The position numbers and the translations under genes were made by a program. DNA of 64,000 bases from Cylindrodendrum hubeiense. Its lineage: Eukaryota > Ascomycota > Sordariomycetes > Hypocreales > Nectriaceae. Location of the stretch: NCBI GenBank assembly GCA_014621425.1, contig JAANBB010000094.1:1-64000 (forward strand), read 5' to 3'. Of the stretch, positions 1-10,989 are shown piece after piece. The notes under the pieces are model-generated. The model had not been told where the DNA came from. It did not search any database and was given only the letters and a program-made list of their open reading frames with translations. Each line of letters starts with the position of its first letter. The first letter of the stretch is position 1.

Positions 1-702
1 TCAAATAGGGCCGCTTAATTGCTAGATGGAAGAGGAAGAAGGGTTGCAGTCTAGGACTGTAGGTCTGAGCTATAGGCCTGTGATGCCTATGCTCTGGTCC
101 CGGGGTACCGTATGTATCTAGGTTTCTTCAGCTGTTGACACCAGCCTAGCACGTCATCTTGCCCGTACGGGATTCTGTAGATATCTCTAGTTCTCTAGTA
201 GCTATCTTCATGACGGTAATAATACAACAACAACAACAACAACAACCTCACGTTTCATGTCTGAATCAAACCGCACCGCATCGAGGAGCGGGCCATTGGA
301 GTATCAACACCGGCTACTCCAGGGCAACACCTAAAGGTCTAAGGGGCTTGCCCCTAGGGCGTTGGGGGGGAACTGCCTTGTTTATTTTCCCTTCCCGTGA
401 TACTGGACTAGGCTTTCCGAAGTGGATTGTTTGTGTGCACTATGACTAAGGTTAGTGCTTCCTTGCAAGCAAAGGAAACTACTCTAACACTGACTGACTG
501 CTGGCCAGTGAATGGATGTGACGGAATGAGATGTGAAATGTTTGAACCAAAAGAACATACACACAAACCACTACAACAAACCACCCAGATTGACACTTTA
601 TTGACTTCAATTGCCACCATTCTAACTCACCTATCGTCCCGGGGGACAATCCTGGGCAACCTATTTGAACTCCACACTCGGTTTAACGGCACGGGGTATT
701 AG
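1..702. other. Left-edge non-coding stretch
   Basis: No gene is supported here. It contains a (CAA)n microsatellite (about 225-246). The last bases before 703 read TATTAG, a possible splice acceptor for the zinc-finger gene that follows, so an upstream exon of that gene may lie in this stretch, but I cannot place it. Confidence 0.4.
225..246. repeat. (CAA)n microsatellite
   Basis: About seven uninterrupted CAA units, seen directly. It lies outside any supported coding region. Confidence 0.9.
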
Positions 703-891
703 CAACCTCGTGCTGTCCACATTCAGAGACATCACAATGATCATCACTTAAGCCGACCTGGGCTTGGACCCTCAGATGCAAACAACAGCTCCAACTTCAA
801 ATTCGACAACTTCTTCGACGCACCCTCGTCCATCAGTGATGATTGGATACAGGTATCTTCCGATGGGAAATGTCCTGGTTTCAACTTCTGC

Positions 892-1800
892 ATGCCAGAT
901 TCATCCTTCTTGATCCCTCTTAGCCACATTCCTAATTATCAATTTGGCTTCGAGCTACGAGATCCTTTCTTGGCAGCCCCTTGCTTCGGGGATGAACAGA
1001 GCTGGCTTCCACAAGTATCCGGCATGCAAATTTTGAACCCCCCAGGACATTTCACAATGCCTGAGACAAACATTACTTCTCAGATGGCAGATGATTGCGC
1101 AACGAACAGTAACACATCTCACGATGAGCAATTACAGGAATTTCCCAACCTTCTTCGACCACCAAACCATACTCCAGCTATTCCTCTTACCAGGATCGGT
1201 GTTATCGAGAACACTGATATGTTCTTGCAGACCTTGCCGAGAACCGCTCTTTTCCATTCAACTCCGAGTCAAGATACTACTTCTCTGGGACAATCAATTT
1301 TCGGACTCCAACACGAATCTGAAGAATCTAGCCGGCTCTTCGCTATATCGACGTCGTCTGTTGAGAGTCCATCGGTATCTCCAGACTCGACAAATCTCCT
1401 CACCTCGAGGACGACTTCGTACCCTAGAGAGATTGAGACAAATCACAATAAAGAGTCTCAGTACCCCTGTGATAAAGGGTGCGCCAAGACCTTCAAGAGC
1501 TTAAAAGATCTCGACCGGCATTACAAGATTCGGGCTCACATCACGCCCACTACCAAGATGTTCGGATGTCGATGCAAGTTCACCAATGCTCGAAGGGACC
1601 ATTATGTCAGGCATCTCCGACGATGTTCACGCCCTTTCTACCACCCCTACTACCGCTGTGTCTGCTCTCAAACTGTCTTTGATGACAATGCTAAGCAACA
1701 CCTCAAACATATTGCTGTTTGCAAGGAGGGACAGAAACGGCCAGGGCGACCGCGGAAGAGCAAAGAACCAGCTTCACAAGGCCAAACCCCACCAGAATAG
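892..1800 (+). CDS. C2H2-type zinc-finger protein, putative transcription factor
   Basis: 302 residues from this ATG. The N-terminal two-thirds is low-complexity and Ser/Thr/Pro-rich, typical of a fungal regulator. At about residues 193-217 there is a C-x3-C-x12-H-x5-H finger (YPCDKGC...HYKIRAH). It is followed by two Cys/His-rich units (FGCRCKF...HLRRC and YRCVCSQ...HIAVC) that look like degenerate or C2HC fingers. The tail carries an AT-hook-like GRPRK. The family suggests nuclear DNA binding; the target is unknown. The frame stays open upstream to about 703 and reads like coding sequence (acidic/Ser-rich) without an ATG, and a TAG acceptor precedes it, so the true start is probably in an upstream exon and this model may be N-terminally short. 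Confidence 0.7.
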   Translation: MPDSSFLIPLSHIPNYQFGFELRDPFLAAPCFGDEQSWLPQVSGMQILNPPGHFTMPETNITSQMADDCATNSNTSHDEQLQEFPNLLRPPNHTPAIPLTRIGVIENTDMFLQTLPRTALFHSTPSQDTTSLGQSIFGLQHESEESSRLFAISTSSVESPSVSPDSTNLLTSRTTSYPREIETNHNKESQYPCDKGCAKTFKSLKDLDRHYKIRAHITPTTKMFGCRCKFTNARRDHYVRHLRRCSRPFYHPYYRCVCSQTVFDDNAKQHLKHIAVCKEGQKRPGRPRKSKEPASQGQTPPE

Positions 1801-2423
1801 CGCTACCATGGAAATTACTTGAAGTCTAAGATGGTTGACCCCCAAACTTTAAGTAACGAAAGACGTTCGTATGGACCTCCTGCTTGCTAACCTAACTTCA
1901 CCTATGCCCTCCACTTCAATCCCTCCACTGCATTCGATATCAAATCGTTTGATGTTTTTCGACTTGAGTTCGGACACCTGCTGTTTCTTCTGAATAATCC
2001 ACCCATGATCTGGAAAGAATGATCTTTGCGATTACTGCCCACTGGGGCAAATGGAAGGGGGCTAGGGGGAAGGGCGATCGATGTGGGTCAAGTGGATATA
2101 CGTAGGATTCACTATGACCCACATCCGTCNNCCNTCCNCCTCATATGCGCGCTCTGTTGTGAATTCACTCTTTTCCTTTTCATTTATTCCCCCCTCAAAC
2201 TTTTTTCTTTTTTCATCCTTCTCTGATATTTTTGTGTTTCTTTGCCTGTCAATTATCAGCTCCTTGACCATTTAGTCCATTCTTTGTATCTATGTGAACC
2301 AAGGCAAGTGGTAATCATCTTCGTCAAAGGCAATTCGAGTTTTCGAACAAAGAACAATGCAGGATATATAGTTTTACGTTGGAGGAATTCAGAAATCATG
2401 AATCATAATGTGTAGGGGAATGG
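1801..2423. other. Intergenic, AT-rich, with unresolved bases
   Basis: No gene is seen. N characters occur around 2130-2138 beside a pyrimidine-rich run, probably an unresolved low-complexity tract. Confidence 0.5.
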
Positions 2424-2915
2424 CACAGATACGGTCAGAGACCCAGCAACCCACCCACAAAAAGCAGGTGCTGTGACTGTGGTGATAACGGCACAATGGC
2501 GATGTGTCCGCAATATCGGTAAAGGCGTAGATAAAAGACTCTCAAAGTGAACAAAATAGACCAGCCTGACCGATACCATCAAATGGCACCATCTGATCAA
2601 ACGGGTCACAATACAATGCCGCAAGAATGGGCTAAAAAGAGTGTGAATTGAACGTGCTAGGAAATCCGTATGCTAGGTGATCATGACGATGCTTTTTGAA
2701 GGTTGAGAATCCGGATGAATCTGACCGCGATCCCTCAATCCTACCCTGAAGTTCTCAATGACTGACTAATTGACCTTATCCAATGGCCTCAATACTCGCC
2801 GGAATATCCTAAAAGGGATAGCCGCCTCCAATGGACTTACATCCTGACACACCAGTCAAGAACGCCTTTACAGGCATTCTTCACGGAGAGACCAGTCAAC
2901 ACCAACACAATAAAC
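2424..2915 (+). repeat. Dispersed zinc-ribbon repeat, copy A (decayed)
   Basis: About 490 bp shared with copies at 6772-7285 (same strand) and 10345-10846 (opposite strand). Read on the plus strand, it has a CCDCGDNGTMAMCPQYR stretch, a decayed CxxC...CxxC zinc ribbon. A frameshifted tail follows with HHLIKRVTIQCRKNGLKR and a stop, then about 280 bp of shared non-coding sequence ending near CAACACA. In-frame stops show that the copy is dead. The type of element is unknown; no terminal inverted repeats or target-site duplication were recognised. Confidence 0.75.
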
Positions 2916-3480
2916 AATGATATACTAGGCCTCCCTTAATTTAATACATCATTTATGGCTCATGATTTCCGAATACCTCTATCGCGACCAAGGGAGCAAT
3001 TCAACTGACATCAATACACTGTGCGTTAGTATTAAGTTTTGTTAAACATACCCTTAGCTTAAAAGTAACATACATGAAGATTCCTAAACAAAACCTCCAC
3101 CATGTGTCGGCAGGCAATTATACATCTTGCGAGGTAGAGCTCCGCGAGAGAAAGAAGAGATCTGGATGTTGTTCACCAGAGCTAACCTTCACACGGAACA
3201 ACTTGGCTCCGTGCAAATTCGGTTTTGATCGGAAACTGGAGGCTACTACAAGAGTCAAATTCACTTCGTTGTGCTCTGCTAGAGCTTTTGTGACTGGGTT
3301 AAAGCGATAGTTTAATTAAAACTAACGTAACATATAGATAGAATGTAAAGTAATTAAGACAGCGGAACCAAGGTTCAACTGAAAGTATCCCACTTTCAAC
3401 TCAAGTGTCCACTTGTATTCCACAACAGCGAATCCAACTTATTAGACCGTCTTCCAACTGTATCCGAGCGCATCATGCAT
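2916..3480. other. Intergenic, 3' flank of the pectate lyase
   Basis: AT-rich sequence with no supported gene. The short open frame at 3074-3310 has no recognisable feature. Confidence 0.4.
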
Positions 3481-4245
3481 CTAGCATGACTTGAGAGTGG
3501 AGTACTTGCAGGCGGAGCTGGGTCCAGAGCGCAGCTTCTTGGGCTCGTTACCGGGGGTGGTTCCCTGGAACTCGGTGCAGATCTCCTTGACAGAAGAAGC
3601 ACAGGTGTTGGTGATGGTAGCGATGTCGCCCTTGTTGGAGTTGATGCCAGTGAGGAGCTTGCCGTTGTAAGCCTTGACGTTCTTCACAACAACGTTGCGA
3701 GTGCCCATGGTCTTGCAGTTACCGCAAGAGCGGTAAAGCTTGCCGAAGTCGACAGCGGTGAAGCCGTCGATGGTGACCGTACCGAGACCGTTGTGCTGGA
3801 TGATCTTGTCCTCAGCGCCGGTGGCACCGCCACCCTTAACGAGAGCGTTGCCGTTACCCTTGAGGGAAAGAGCGTCCTCGCAGACCTTCTTCCACCAGAC
3901 GTTCTCGATGGTGCAAGAACCCTTGCAGTGAACGCCCTCGATCTGGTCGGCACCGATGATGACGTTCTTGAGAGTAGCACCGTTCTCGAGAATGAAGACG
4001 GCGTCCTTGTCGCCACCCTCAGCCTGGCCAGTGCACTTGACGCCACGGCCGTAGGTCTTCATGCCACCGTCGAAGGTACCCTTGACAGCCTGAGCAGACT
4101 TGTAGGTGACGGATCCCTTGGAGGCAGGGATAGGGAAGCTGGCACGCTTCTCAAGAGCTCCCATGGTGTTGGGAGTCATGTCGCCCTGGGGCATGGCCAT
4201 GGCGGCAGAAGCCATGAGACCGGTGAGGAGAGCGGAGAACTTCAT
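3481..4245 (-). CDS. Secreted pectate lyase, polysaccharide lyase family 3
   Basis: Single exon, 254 residues, the usual PL3 length. Residues 1-18 ([18 protein letters not shown]) form a signal peptide. The mature part shows PL3 hallmarks: [61 protein letters not shown], and a Cys-rich stretch around [12 protein letters not shown], ending in KYSTLKSC. The family cleaves de-esterified homogalacturonan by Ca2+-dependent beta-elimination outside the cell, softening plant walls. A good TATA element lies about 190 bp upstream on the same strand, so the start is well supported. It sits between two repeat copies in a gene-poor stretch. The codons are GC-rich at third positions, unlike the flanking DNA, so the gene appears intact and under selection. 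Confidence 0.93.
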   Translation of the reverse strand: MKFSALLTGLMASAAMAMPQGDMTPNTMGALEKRASFPIPASKGSVTYKSAQAVKGTFDGGMKTYGRGVKCTGQAEGGDKDAVFILENGATLKNVIIGADQIEGVHCKGSCTIENVWWKKVCEDALSLKGNGNALVKGGGATGAEDKIIQHNGLGTVTIDGFTAVDFGKLYRSCGNCKTMGTRNVVVKNVKAYNGKLLTGINSNKGDIATITNTCASSVKEICTEFQGTTPGNEPKKLRSGPSSACKYSTLKSC

Positions 4246-4433
4246 GATGAATAGTTGAAGAGGTTGGTGAAAAAAGTTGGTGTTGAGGAGTTGTTGGTAA
4301 AATGAGATGTCGAAAGAGTGACAAAAGCTGTAACCGCCAGGGCTGACAAAGTTGAATAGATAATAAACGATTGAAAGAGTGTGTGAGTTGATAGTGAAGG
4401 AAAGAAACGTTCATCCAAAGACTTCGCGGTGCC

Positions 4434-4442
4434 TTTTATATC
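4434..4442 (-). promoter_or_regulatory. TATA box of the pectate lyase gene
   Basis: On the minus strand this reads GATATAAAAGG, close to the TATA consensus. It gives a 5' UTR of roughly 150 bp before the ATG at 4245. Confidence 0.6.
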
Positions 4443-6771
4443 AACCAAGTGCCCACTTGAGCCTGCATCTCGCGAGCCGTGTCAGTCGGTGGCTCCAATC
4501 ATGGCAATTTTGGAAATACGAGCTTGGCCGGGGTTGGGATCCCTGGCCCGTATACTAGACGCCATTTGGCAAGGGGCCACAGTTTCAGGACCGCCCCACC
4601 TACGGGACCAGGCTGCAGAACTCGGTGGCATCACAAATATGGCATGGTGCGACTGCCAGCTCCTAAACTACCAATTTCTATTGTTTTATGGTTATTAATC
4701 TTAATTGCTACCCGGTCGGTTATTGGTGGAAAAGCCACGGCCGGATTCAAGACTCCTTTCGACCTTTATCTTAGTGACTGGGGAGGCCCGCCCAAAACAA
4801 CTAAAACGGCAACAAGCTTTTTTCTCGTCCAGTCGGGTCCCGTCGGAATGTCTTCGGCGAAGTGAACCGACATGGTCCTTCTCGGATGCCGCCGAGTCCA
4901 CCGCTACGGCGGGAATGAGCACAGCCAAGAGAAACACGCCAGTGAATCGAGAAGGACTTAAACCATGGTAAGCTTATATTTAACCACTTTGGTTCACGTA
5001 GTGCTATCTGGGGGCGCGCCTGTTAGCCACGACCTGCTGTGTAATAAATCGGTGTCGAAGGCTAACTGAGACTACGAATGTCCAACATGGCCGTGGATTT
5101 TCCATCAAATGCTGCAATTTTGGATAATTGGGACGACCGCGATCTCACCGACCAAAGTCGAGGCCCAGTGACGGGAAAAGGGTTGCATCCCAGAAATGGC
5201 TCCGCTCGCCTGGGGGTGAAACACGCCAGGCTCTTTCGACCCCGTCCGTTCAGCTCGGTTTCCCGATGACCCGGACTCCGATCTGGTGAGCTTGCAACTT
5301 GGCATTTCAACGTGACGAGTGGTGACCACCATCCCAAATCTATCATCTCTGAAACGGTCGATACAAGGCCTTAATATTGCACCAATCACTTTTCACGCTT
5401 CGTAGTTCCCGCATGACCATATCCCAATCCACCTTGATAATGCCAAAATAATGGATTCCTGTCCCCCTTTTCATCTATGGGCCTTCCATATACCTTGTCG
5501 CATTGCTGAGAAATGCGCTAGCTTTGAGCTGTTGGGCCGTACTCCTTGTTTGCTGTGGATCTGGCGCAAGATGTGGTGTGGGAACACCTGCAAGGGTTGC
5601 TTTCAAAAGCTAACACCAACGGTTTATGGTCTAGTTAACCACAGCTACGTTGCGGATATCCATTACGGAAGAATACGCGGGTACGATATCCAGCAGCATC
5701 TACATGCACGCCCCGAGACCTGGCCAGGTGCCGCACTCATACCCTGGGCCTTCAAGAACAGGAAATTGAGGTTGGAATTCATTGGATCATCTATGCATAA
5801 CAATGGAACATACTGTTCATGATACAGCTCACGATCCAGGCACAATGGAGACAGGTTCGTCCAGACAGGTGGGATTCCAGAACACCGTGAAGATCAAACC
5901 GAGCGGTGGAAACGGCCCAACGAGATGTAGCCTGTTTTGAGCTAGCTCGTTACACAATCCGTTTGCCAGTTAGCATCCCGTGGGATCTCTCCAACTTGTA
6001 AACCTAAAATTAAAACAATCCACTCTTTTTGACCGTTGAGTCCATCCTACCCAATCCTAGTATGTTCCTTGATTAATTTACTCCAACCATCAGATGGTCG
6101 CTGTCTTGACTTGGCTCTAGGGTAGGCAGGCCTCCGTGTTGAACTTCGCTGCCCAGCAAGCCCCGTGAACGTCACGGTGTGCAATAAGGAAAAGGCGAGC
6201 TGCATCAGAATGATAGCTTGCATAGCAAATAGAAAATTAATCGATAATACAGTGATAAATTTGGAAAATGTAGTGGCATAATTGGGTGTTGAATTTCACC
6301 ATCTTCAGTTGATGTTCCACTACAATTCTGGATCAATGGACCTTCTAAAAACAAGATTAGACGTCAAATTCAGCCCCGAATCACATTATGCACTCGACGA
6401 CGGGGCCTAGATGCATGTCCTTCTACGCAAATAACTTACAGGGTTTCAATGTTCTAATAGATTGCGTACGGCGCATTCGACCAGGGGTCTTAGTGTTAAA
6501 GATTAGAGTGGATCAAGAAGTTGACGATGATATTGATGTGGGATCTTTCCAGCCTCCTCTTTCCTCAAGTGGGGTTTTATTATCAATCTCACCCCCCCTT
6601 ATGACTAAGATCGGGATATCGGTATGTCAGAGGATTGTATCAATCCGGTCTCAATCCAACAAGTTCCTTACCGCCTCAGTACTTGAAATCTCGGCCCATA
6701 AAATTTCCCCTGTTTTCTCTCTGCAATTACAAGGCGAGCCAATGCCATGGTTGCCAATGTCCGTTGAGCGG
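4443..6771. other. Intergenic: pectate lyase upstream region and gene-free DNA
   Basis: No gene is supported. The 4443-5400 part is more GC-rich and is probably distal promoter. The 123-codon open frame at 5451-5822 and the 145-codon one at 6388-6825 show no domain, signal peptide or coding bias that I can recognise. The second runs into repeat copy B. Confidence 0.4.
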
Positions 6772-7285
6772 GCACAAGAGGCGGTCAGAGACCCAACAAC
6801 CTACCCACCAAAGCAGGTGTCGTGAATGTGGTGATGCCGGCACAATGGCGATGTGTCCGCAATGTCGGTGCGTCCGCAATATCGATAAGGGTGTAGGTAA
6901 AAGACTCTTAAAGTGAATAAAATAGACTAGCCTGACGGATGTTATCAATCAGCACCATCTGATCAAACGGGTCACAATACAATGTCACAATGATAGGCCA
7001 AAAGAACGTAAATTGAGCTCTCTAGAAAATCTGCTGCTGAATACTCATGACAACTCTTGAAGGTCGAGAAGGCGGATAAATCCGGCCGCGATCTCTAGAT
7101 TCTACCCTGCAGCTCTCAATTACTGACTAATTGACCATATTCAATGACCTCAATGCCTGTCGGAACAGCCTGTAAGAGACAGTCCGGTTCAAATGGACTT
7201 AAATCCTAGCTGACACATCTGCTAGGCATGCCTTTACAGGCAATTCCATACCGTGAGACGGGGGAACCCCAACACACCAACCTCA
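6772..7285 (+). repeat. Dispersed zinc-ribbon repeat, copy B (best-preserved zinc ribbon)
   Basis: Second copy of the ~500 bp repeat. Here the ribbon is complete: CRECGDAGTMAMCPQCR, followed in frame by VRNIDKGVGKRLLK and a stop. Copies A and C lack 17 bp lying between two CCGCAAT direct repeats, which breaks this frame. In copy B the downstream part of the frame carries TGA and TAG stops where copy C has CAA and CAG. The 5' flank is not shared with the other copies. Confidence 0.75.
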
Positions 7286-7909
7286 TTAACGTGGCCCTAT
7301 CACAGTTTGAACCATGCGATATTGTCATACCCTAAAAAGTGCTCGAATAATGCTCACTAATATAGTCGCTCAAAACTGAACAACGGGGACGGATGAGTGC
7401 ATCCATGTGGAACTGACTAAGCTACCCATCACTTAGCTATGGCCTAGTTTAGGGTAGCAGGGGCTCAGCTTTATGATTAGAGATCTAATTTAATATGCTT
7501 AAGTTTTAAGTTTCGAATATCATGGCATCATTCTACTTGTGGCTAGCATTCAGTATACCAACCATTAGCTGTAATAATAGCTATTAACCTCCTTCTTTTC
7601 GATTTACGGTCATCTACAAATAAAATTAAGAAACCGAGATTGAGTTGGCAGACGAACTCTCATTATGATTTCGAGTACCATACTGTCCCCACAGCCAGGT
7701 AGTTGTCACACTATCCGCCATCGGTATTATCATCCCCTCGGATTGCGTACTCATATTTTACACGAATCAATTTGACCCATTTTAATTTGACAGGATAATA
7801 TAATTTATTGACCTATCTTGCTTCATACCCTAGTCGTCTGCTGCTGGGAGATAAATCCTCATCAACCCATCATTCGAACTCACATTCAGCACATCACATC
7901 TTTCGTAGC
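7286..7909. other. Intergenic, AT-rich
   Basis: 3' flank of the CE1 esterase gene. I see no gene, repeat or RNA here. Confidence 0.4.
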
Positions 7910-8852
7910 TCATAGTAGACCGAACCACTCGAAATCCGACTCCTGATGAATAGGCACTGTATGGCCAACTCCTACAGCAGAGACAGCCTCAAATTGCTTT
8001 CCGTCACCAAAAACCATAGTGGTGTAGTCAATTTCCGGCGTCGAAGTCTCGTTGTTAGAAAATTCGACACCAAAAACAGTGGACCATAGTTTGATCTGTT
8101 CCTTGAGATTCTGGTAGAAAACAAGGCTATCGGCGGTACCGTGCCAAGTTTTCAAGCTGGGATAATTGCCGGAATACCCTGGATACATTGCATGAACCTG
8201 GGCTGCCCATTCGTCGCCTGTCTTTTGCACTTCGCCGTTCGCGCAAGAACGGTTAGAGGTGATTGGGCTAGAGCCAGGTGAACCAGCAAAACAGCCAGCA
8301 GCTACGCCGGAGTAACATGTAGCAGCAGAAAAAACCTCTGGATAAGTGGCACAGAGGATATTTGTCATCATACAGCCGCTGCTGGAACCAGTGACAAAGA
8401 CGCGGGAAGGGTCAGCGCTGTATGTCTCGATGGCGTAGTTGACCATATTGACAAGGACTTCATTGTCGGCTTGATTTCCGTGGGAAAGCGCCGCCGCGCT
8501 TGCGACATCCCAACAATTGAAGTCCTTTTGGGATGTCGGAAAAATAAGCAGAGCACCGAGAGACTCAGCATAACTGTCATACCCAGCTTGCGCAAAGTAA
8601 TCCTCGCCGCTTCCAAAGCAGCCGTGGAGCTATCCGAAATTTCAGTCTCGGTCAAGGTTTAATCGGATTCTACTCAGAATAACCTACCGCAAGAACAATA
8701 GGTGGGTTCGATGCAAGGGTCTCAGGAACATAGATCTGCATCTTCAAGAAAGTGTTGTAGACGGGTCCAAATTCTGTCACTGTCTGGAGTCCATTGGCCC
8801 AAACAATGCTTGAAGCCATCAGCGCTGTTGCCAATACACTAAAAATGGACAT
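7910..8852 (-). CDS. Secreted CE1-type esterase (acetyl xylan / feruloyl esterase-like)
   Basis: Two exons, 8852-8688 and 8629-7910, around a 58 bp intron. Splicing joins PIVLA to LHGCFGSGEDYFAQAGY and gives 294 residues, normal for this family. The start at 8852 gives a signal peptide (MSIFSVLATALMASSIVWA). An earlier in-frame ATG at 8930 would bury that signal and lies right at the TATA element, so it was not used. Visible motifs are the HGC oxyanion region, the nucleophile elbow VTGSSSGCMMT (Ser in G-x-S-x-G), a Cys-rich middle, and the catalytic His in VGHTVPIHQE near the C terminus. Family members remove acetyl or feruloyl groups from xylan; the exact substrate cannot be told. It fits with the nearby pectate lyase as plant-wall degradation. 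Confidence 0.87.
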
Positions 8853-8932
8853 GATGGAAGTAATATGAGTTGTTGGATACTTTGGAGCGGTTTTGGTCAG
8901 TTTGCCATTTTCTATCTGCATCATGCTCAAGA

Positions 8933-8940
8933 ATTATATA
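8933..8940 (-). promoter_or_regulatory. TATA box of the CE1 esterase gene
   Basis: Minus-strand CTATATAATT about 80 bp upstream of the preferred ATG at 8852. It argues against translation from the ATG at 8930. Confidence 0.5.
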
Positions 8941-9883
8941 GGACCTCCCGTGTTCATTTTCCATCCGTAGGACATCTGCCGATGACCAATGCCGCAAAGC
9001 TGCCGAGGCAAACTACGAATTACTTAAAGTGTCACACCGGATAAGCTTTGAGGGCGGAGGGAGTCGTTCCTCCTTCCTGATGGGGGTTCCCCGCAGAACT
9101 GTCCACCTGAAGTTGTTTCAATTGCTTCTGTAATCCCAGCTACCCCGCCGAATACACAGTTGAGCGTAACAAGTTCTACAGGGACCTATATTAAGGCAGG
9201 GTGGTAATACCCATGCATCTCGGTTGGATGCTTCCCTGAAACCCCTGCTAGTAAATCCCCTTGCCTTGGAACATCCAAATGGTTTGCATGTGGGCTGACC
9301 CGATCGTGTGTCGCATACAAGTAAGGCAATTTTGCCCTGATCGTGTTGTAGATCTCCCCATACCGGCTCACCGCAAGCCGGGGTCTGACCGAGGAACTTT
9401 GCAAACCTCCTATCGGCCCTATCCTACACTTTCTCAATGAGATATAGTTTAATTTGCTGCCTCTGGTTAGCTTAGGGCGCTAGGATTTTATCTTCATCAG
9501 TTACGATACTAAACACCTGCCGAAATGGGAGCAACCAAGAGGCGATGCACAATTACCCACTCAACTAAACTATATAAATTATTTTATAAATTATTTTAAT
9601 ACTGTAGGAAATTGTTTAAGAAACTGGTATGTTGTGTTACAGTATCAGATTGAAATCATACCTTCACTGCGACACGATACCCTCGTACTTTAAGCCCCTG
9701 GAAACTCGCAACTACCCAACGAGGAGACAGAATATACAGCGCAATGAGAATGACAAGATTGAGACTGTGGGCCTGTTAAGGCCGAGAGATGAGCCAAGTA
9801 ATGGGTATTTTTATTGTTTCCATTATATCTTTTTCCGTCGATAATTTTCAGGTCCTATCCCAAATATCACACGTTTGTCGAGA
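8941..9883. other. Intergenic
   Basis: No gene is supported. The 83-codon minus frame at 9186-9437 has no recognisable feature. Confidence 0.4.
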
Positions 9884-10267
9884 TTAAGCCGAAACTTCTG
9901 CCACTCCGATGCAACTTTCCATCGTCCAGCCTTTCCATCCTTCTTTCAATACCTTTAGTGAATCCACAAAATCCTTGTCCCATGCATCATCTTCCCGACT
10001 CTGCTCCCATCCCAACAACGTTTTAGCAACGGTTCCTTTCTAACCTTTGTGGCCCGCTAAGTCTTGCTCAGCTATCTGTATGTCCCCAGCCATCGCCTCA
10101 TCAGTAATTTCTCATAACCCCACTTGTCGGATCTCTTTCTCCTTTGGGGTATCGTCCCGTGGGAGCACACAGGCGTCGAAAGCAGCATCGAGGCACTTTT
10201 TTATACTTTCTGCGTGCATAACTCTCTTCACCGCTGGGAATATGACGCCCCTTCTTGCTAGAGGGGA
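9884..10267 (-). pseudogene. Decayed coding fragment, family unknown
   Basis: One minus-strand frame reads like protein for about 125 codons but is broken by two stops. It starts after a TAG that could be an old splice acceptor and includes FPAVKRVMHAESIKKCLDAA, then LPRDDTPKEKEIRQVGL, stop, EITDEAMAGDIQIAEQDLAG, stop, and KTLLGWEQSREDDAWDKDF up to a final stop. The composition (many charged residues, amphipathic spacing) is coding-like. I do not recognise the family. It lies next to repeat copy C. Confidence 0.4.
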
Positions 10268-10344
10268 CTAACCCACTCCTCGGTCTTCCCGTTTAATAAT
10301 TGTTCACACCAATAGCACGTAGACATCTGCAAGATCCTCTACAT

Positions 10345-10846
10345 GAGCCTAGTGTGTTAGGGATCCATGGTCTCACAGTGTGGAATGCCTATTAAGGCAT
10401 TCCTAGCTGGTGTGCGAGCTAGGATGTAAGCCCATTTGATCCGGACTGCCTTTCTAGGCTATTCCGGCAGTATTGAGGTCATTTAATAAGATCAATTAAT
10501 CAGTCATTGAGAGCTGCAGGGTACGATTTAGGGATCACGGTCAGGTTCATCCGCGATCTTCAACCTTTTTGGCAGTCATCACCCTGATCCTAGAGCATTT
10601 TTTGTAGTAGGCTCGATTTACGTTCTTTTTAGTCCGTCTTTGCGGCATTGTATTGCAGACCGTTTGGCCAGATGGTGCTGATAGATAGCATTGGTCAAAC
10701 TGGTCTGTTTTGTTTGCTTCGAGAGTGTTTTATCTACGCCTTTACCGATATTGCGGACGCATCGCTATTGTGCCGGTATCGCCACAGTCACAGCAGCTGT
10801 TTTTGGTAGGTGGTTTGTCGGGTCTCTGATAGTCTCTTGCGCCTGT
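10345..10846 (-). repeat. Dispersed zinc-ribbon repeat, copy C (decayed)
   Basis: Third copy, inverted relative to A and B. The minus strand reads CCDCGDTGTIAMRPQYR, where both Cys of the second CxxC pair have been lost. After the shared 17 bp deletion it continues open as RNIGKGVDKTLSK...YQHHLAKRSAIQCRKDGLKRT and a stop. This is the best-preserved C-terminal part of the three copies. Confidence 0.75.
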
Positions 10847-10989
10847 TCCACCTCATATCAATCAAAGTTTCATGTATCGTTCAGCTTGAATCCATATACA
10901 TGATGTACCATATAAATCAGGATTCCCGGGACAACGACTCCTTGCCTGTTGAACAAGCCCGTCCCTTCGCCGAAGACAGGAGCGTGTTA

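Noticed and set aside
8368..8655. 95-codon minus frame inside the CE1 esterase
   Set aside because: The correct frame of exon 2 in the same place carries HGCFG and GSSSG; this is an off-frame shadow.
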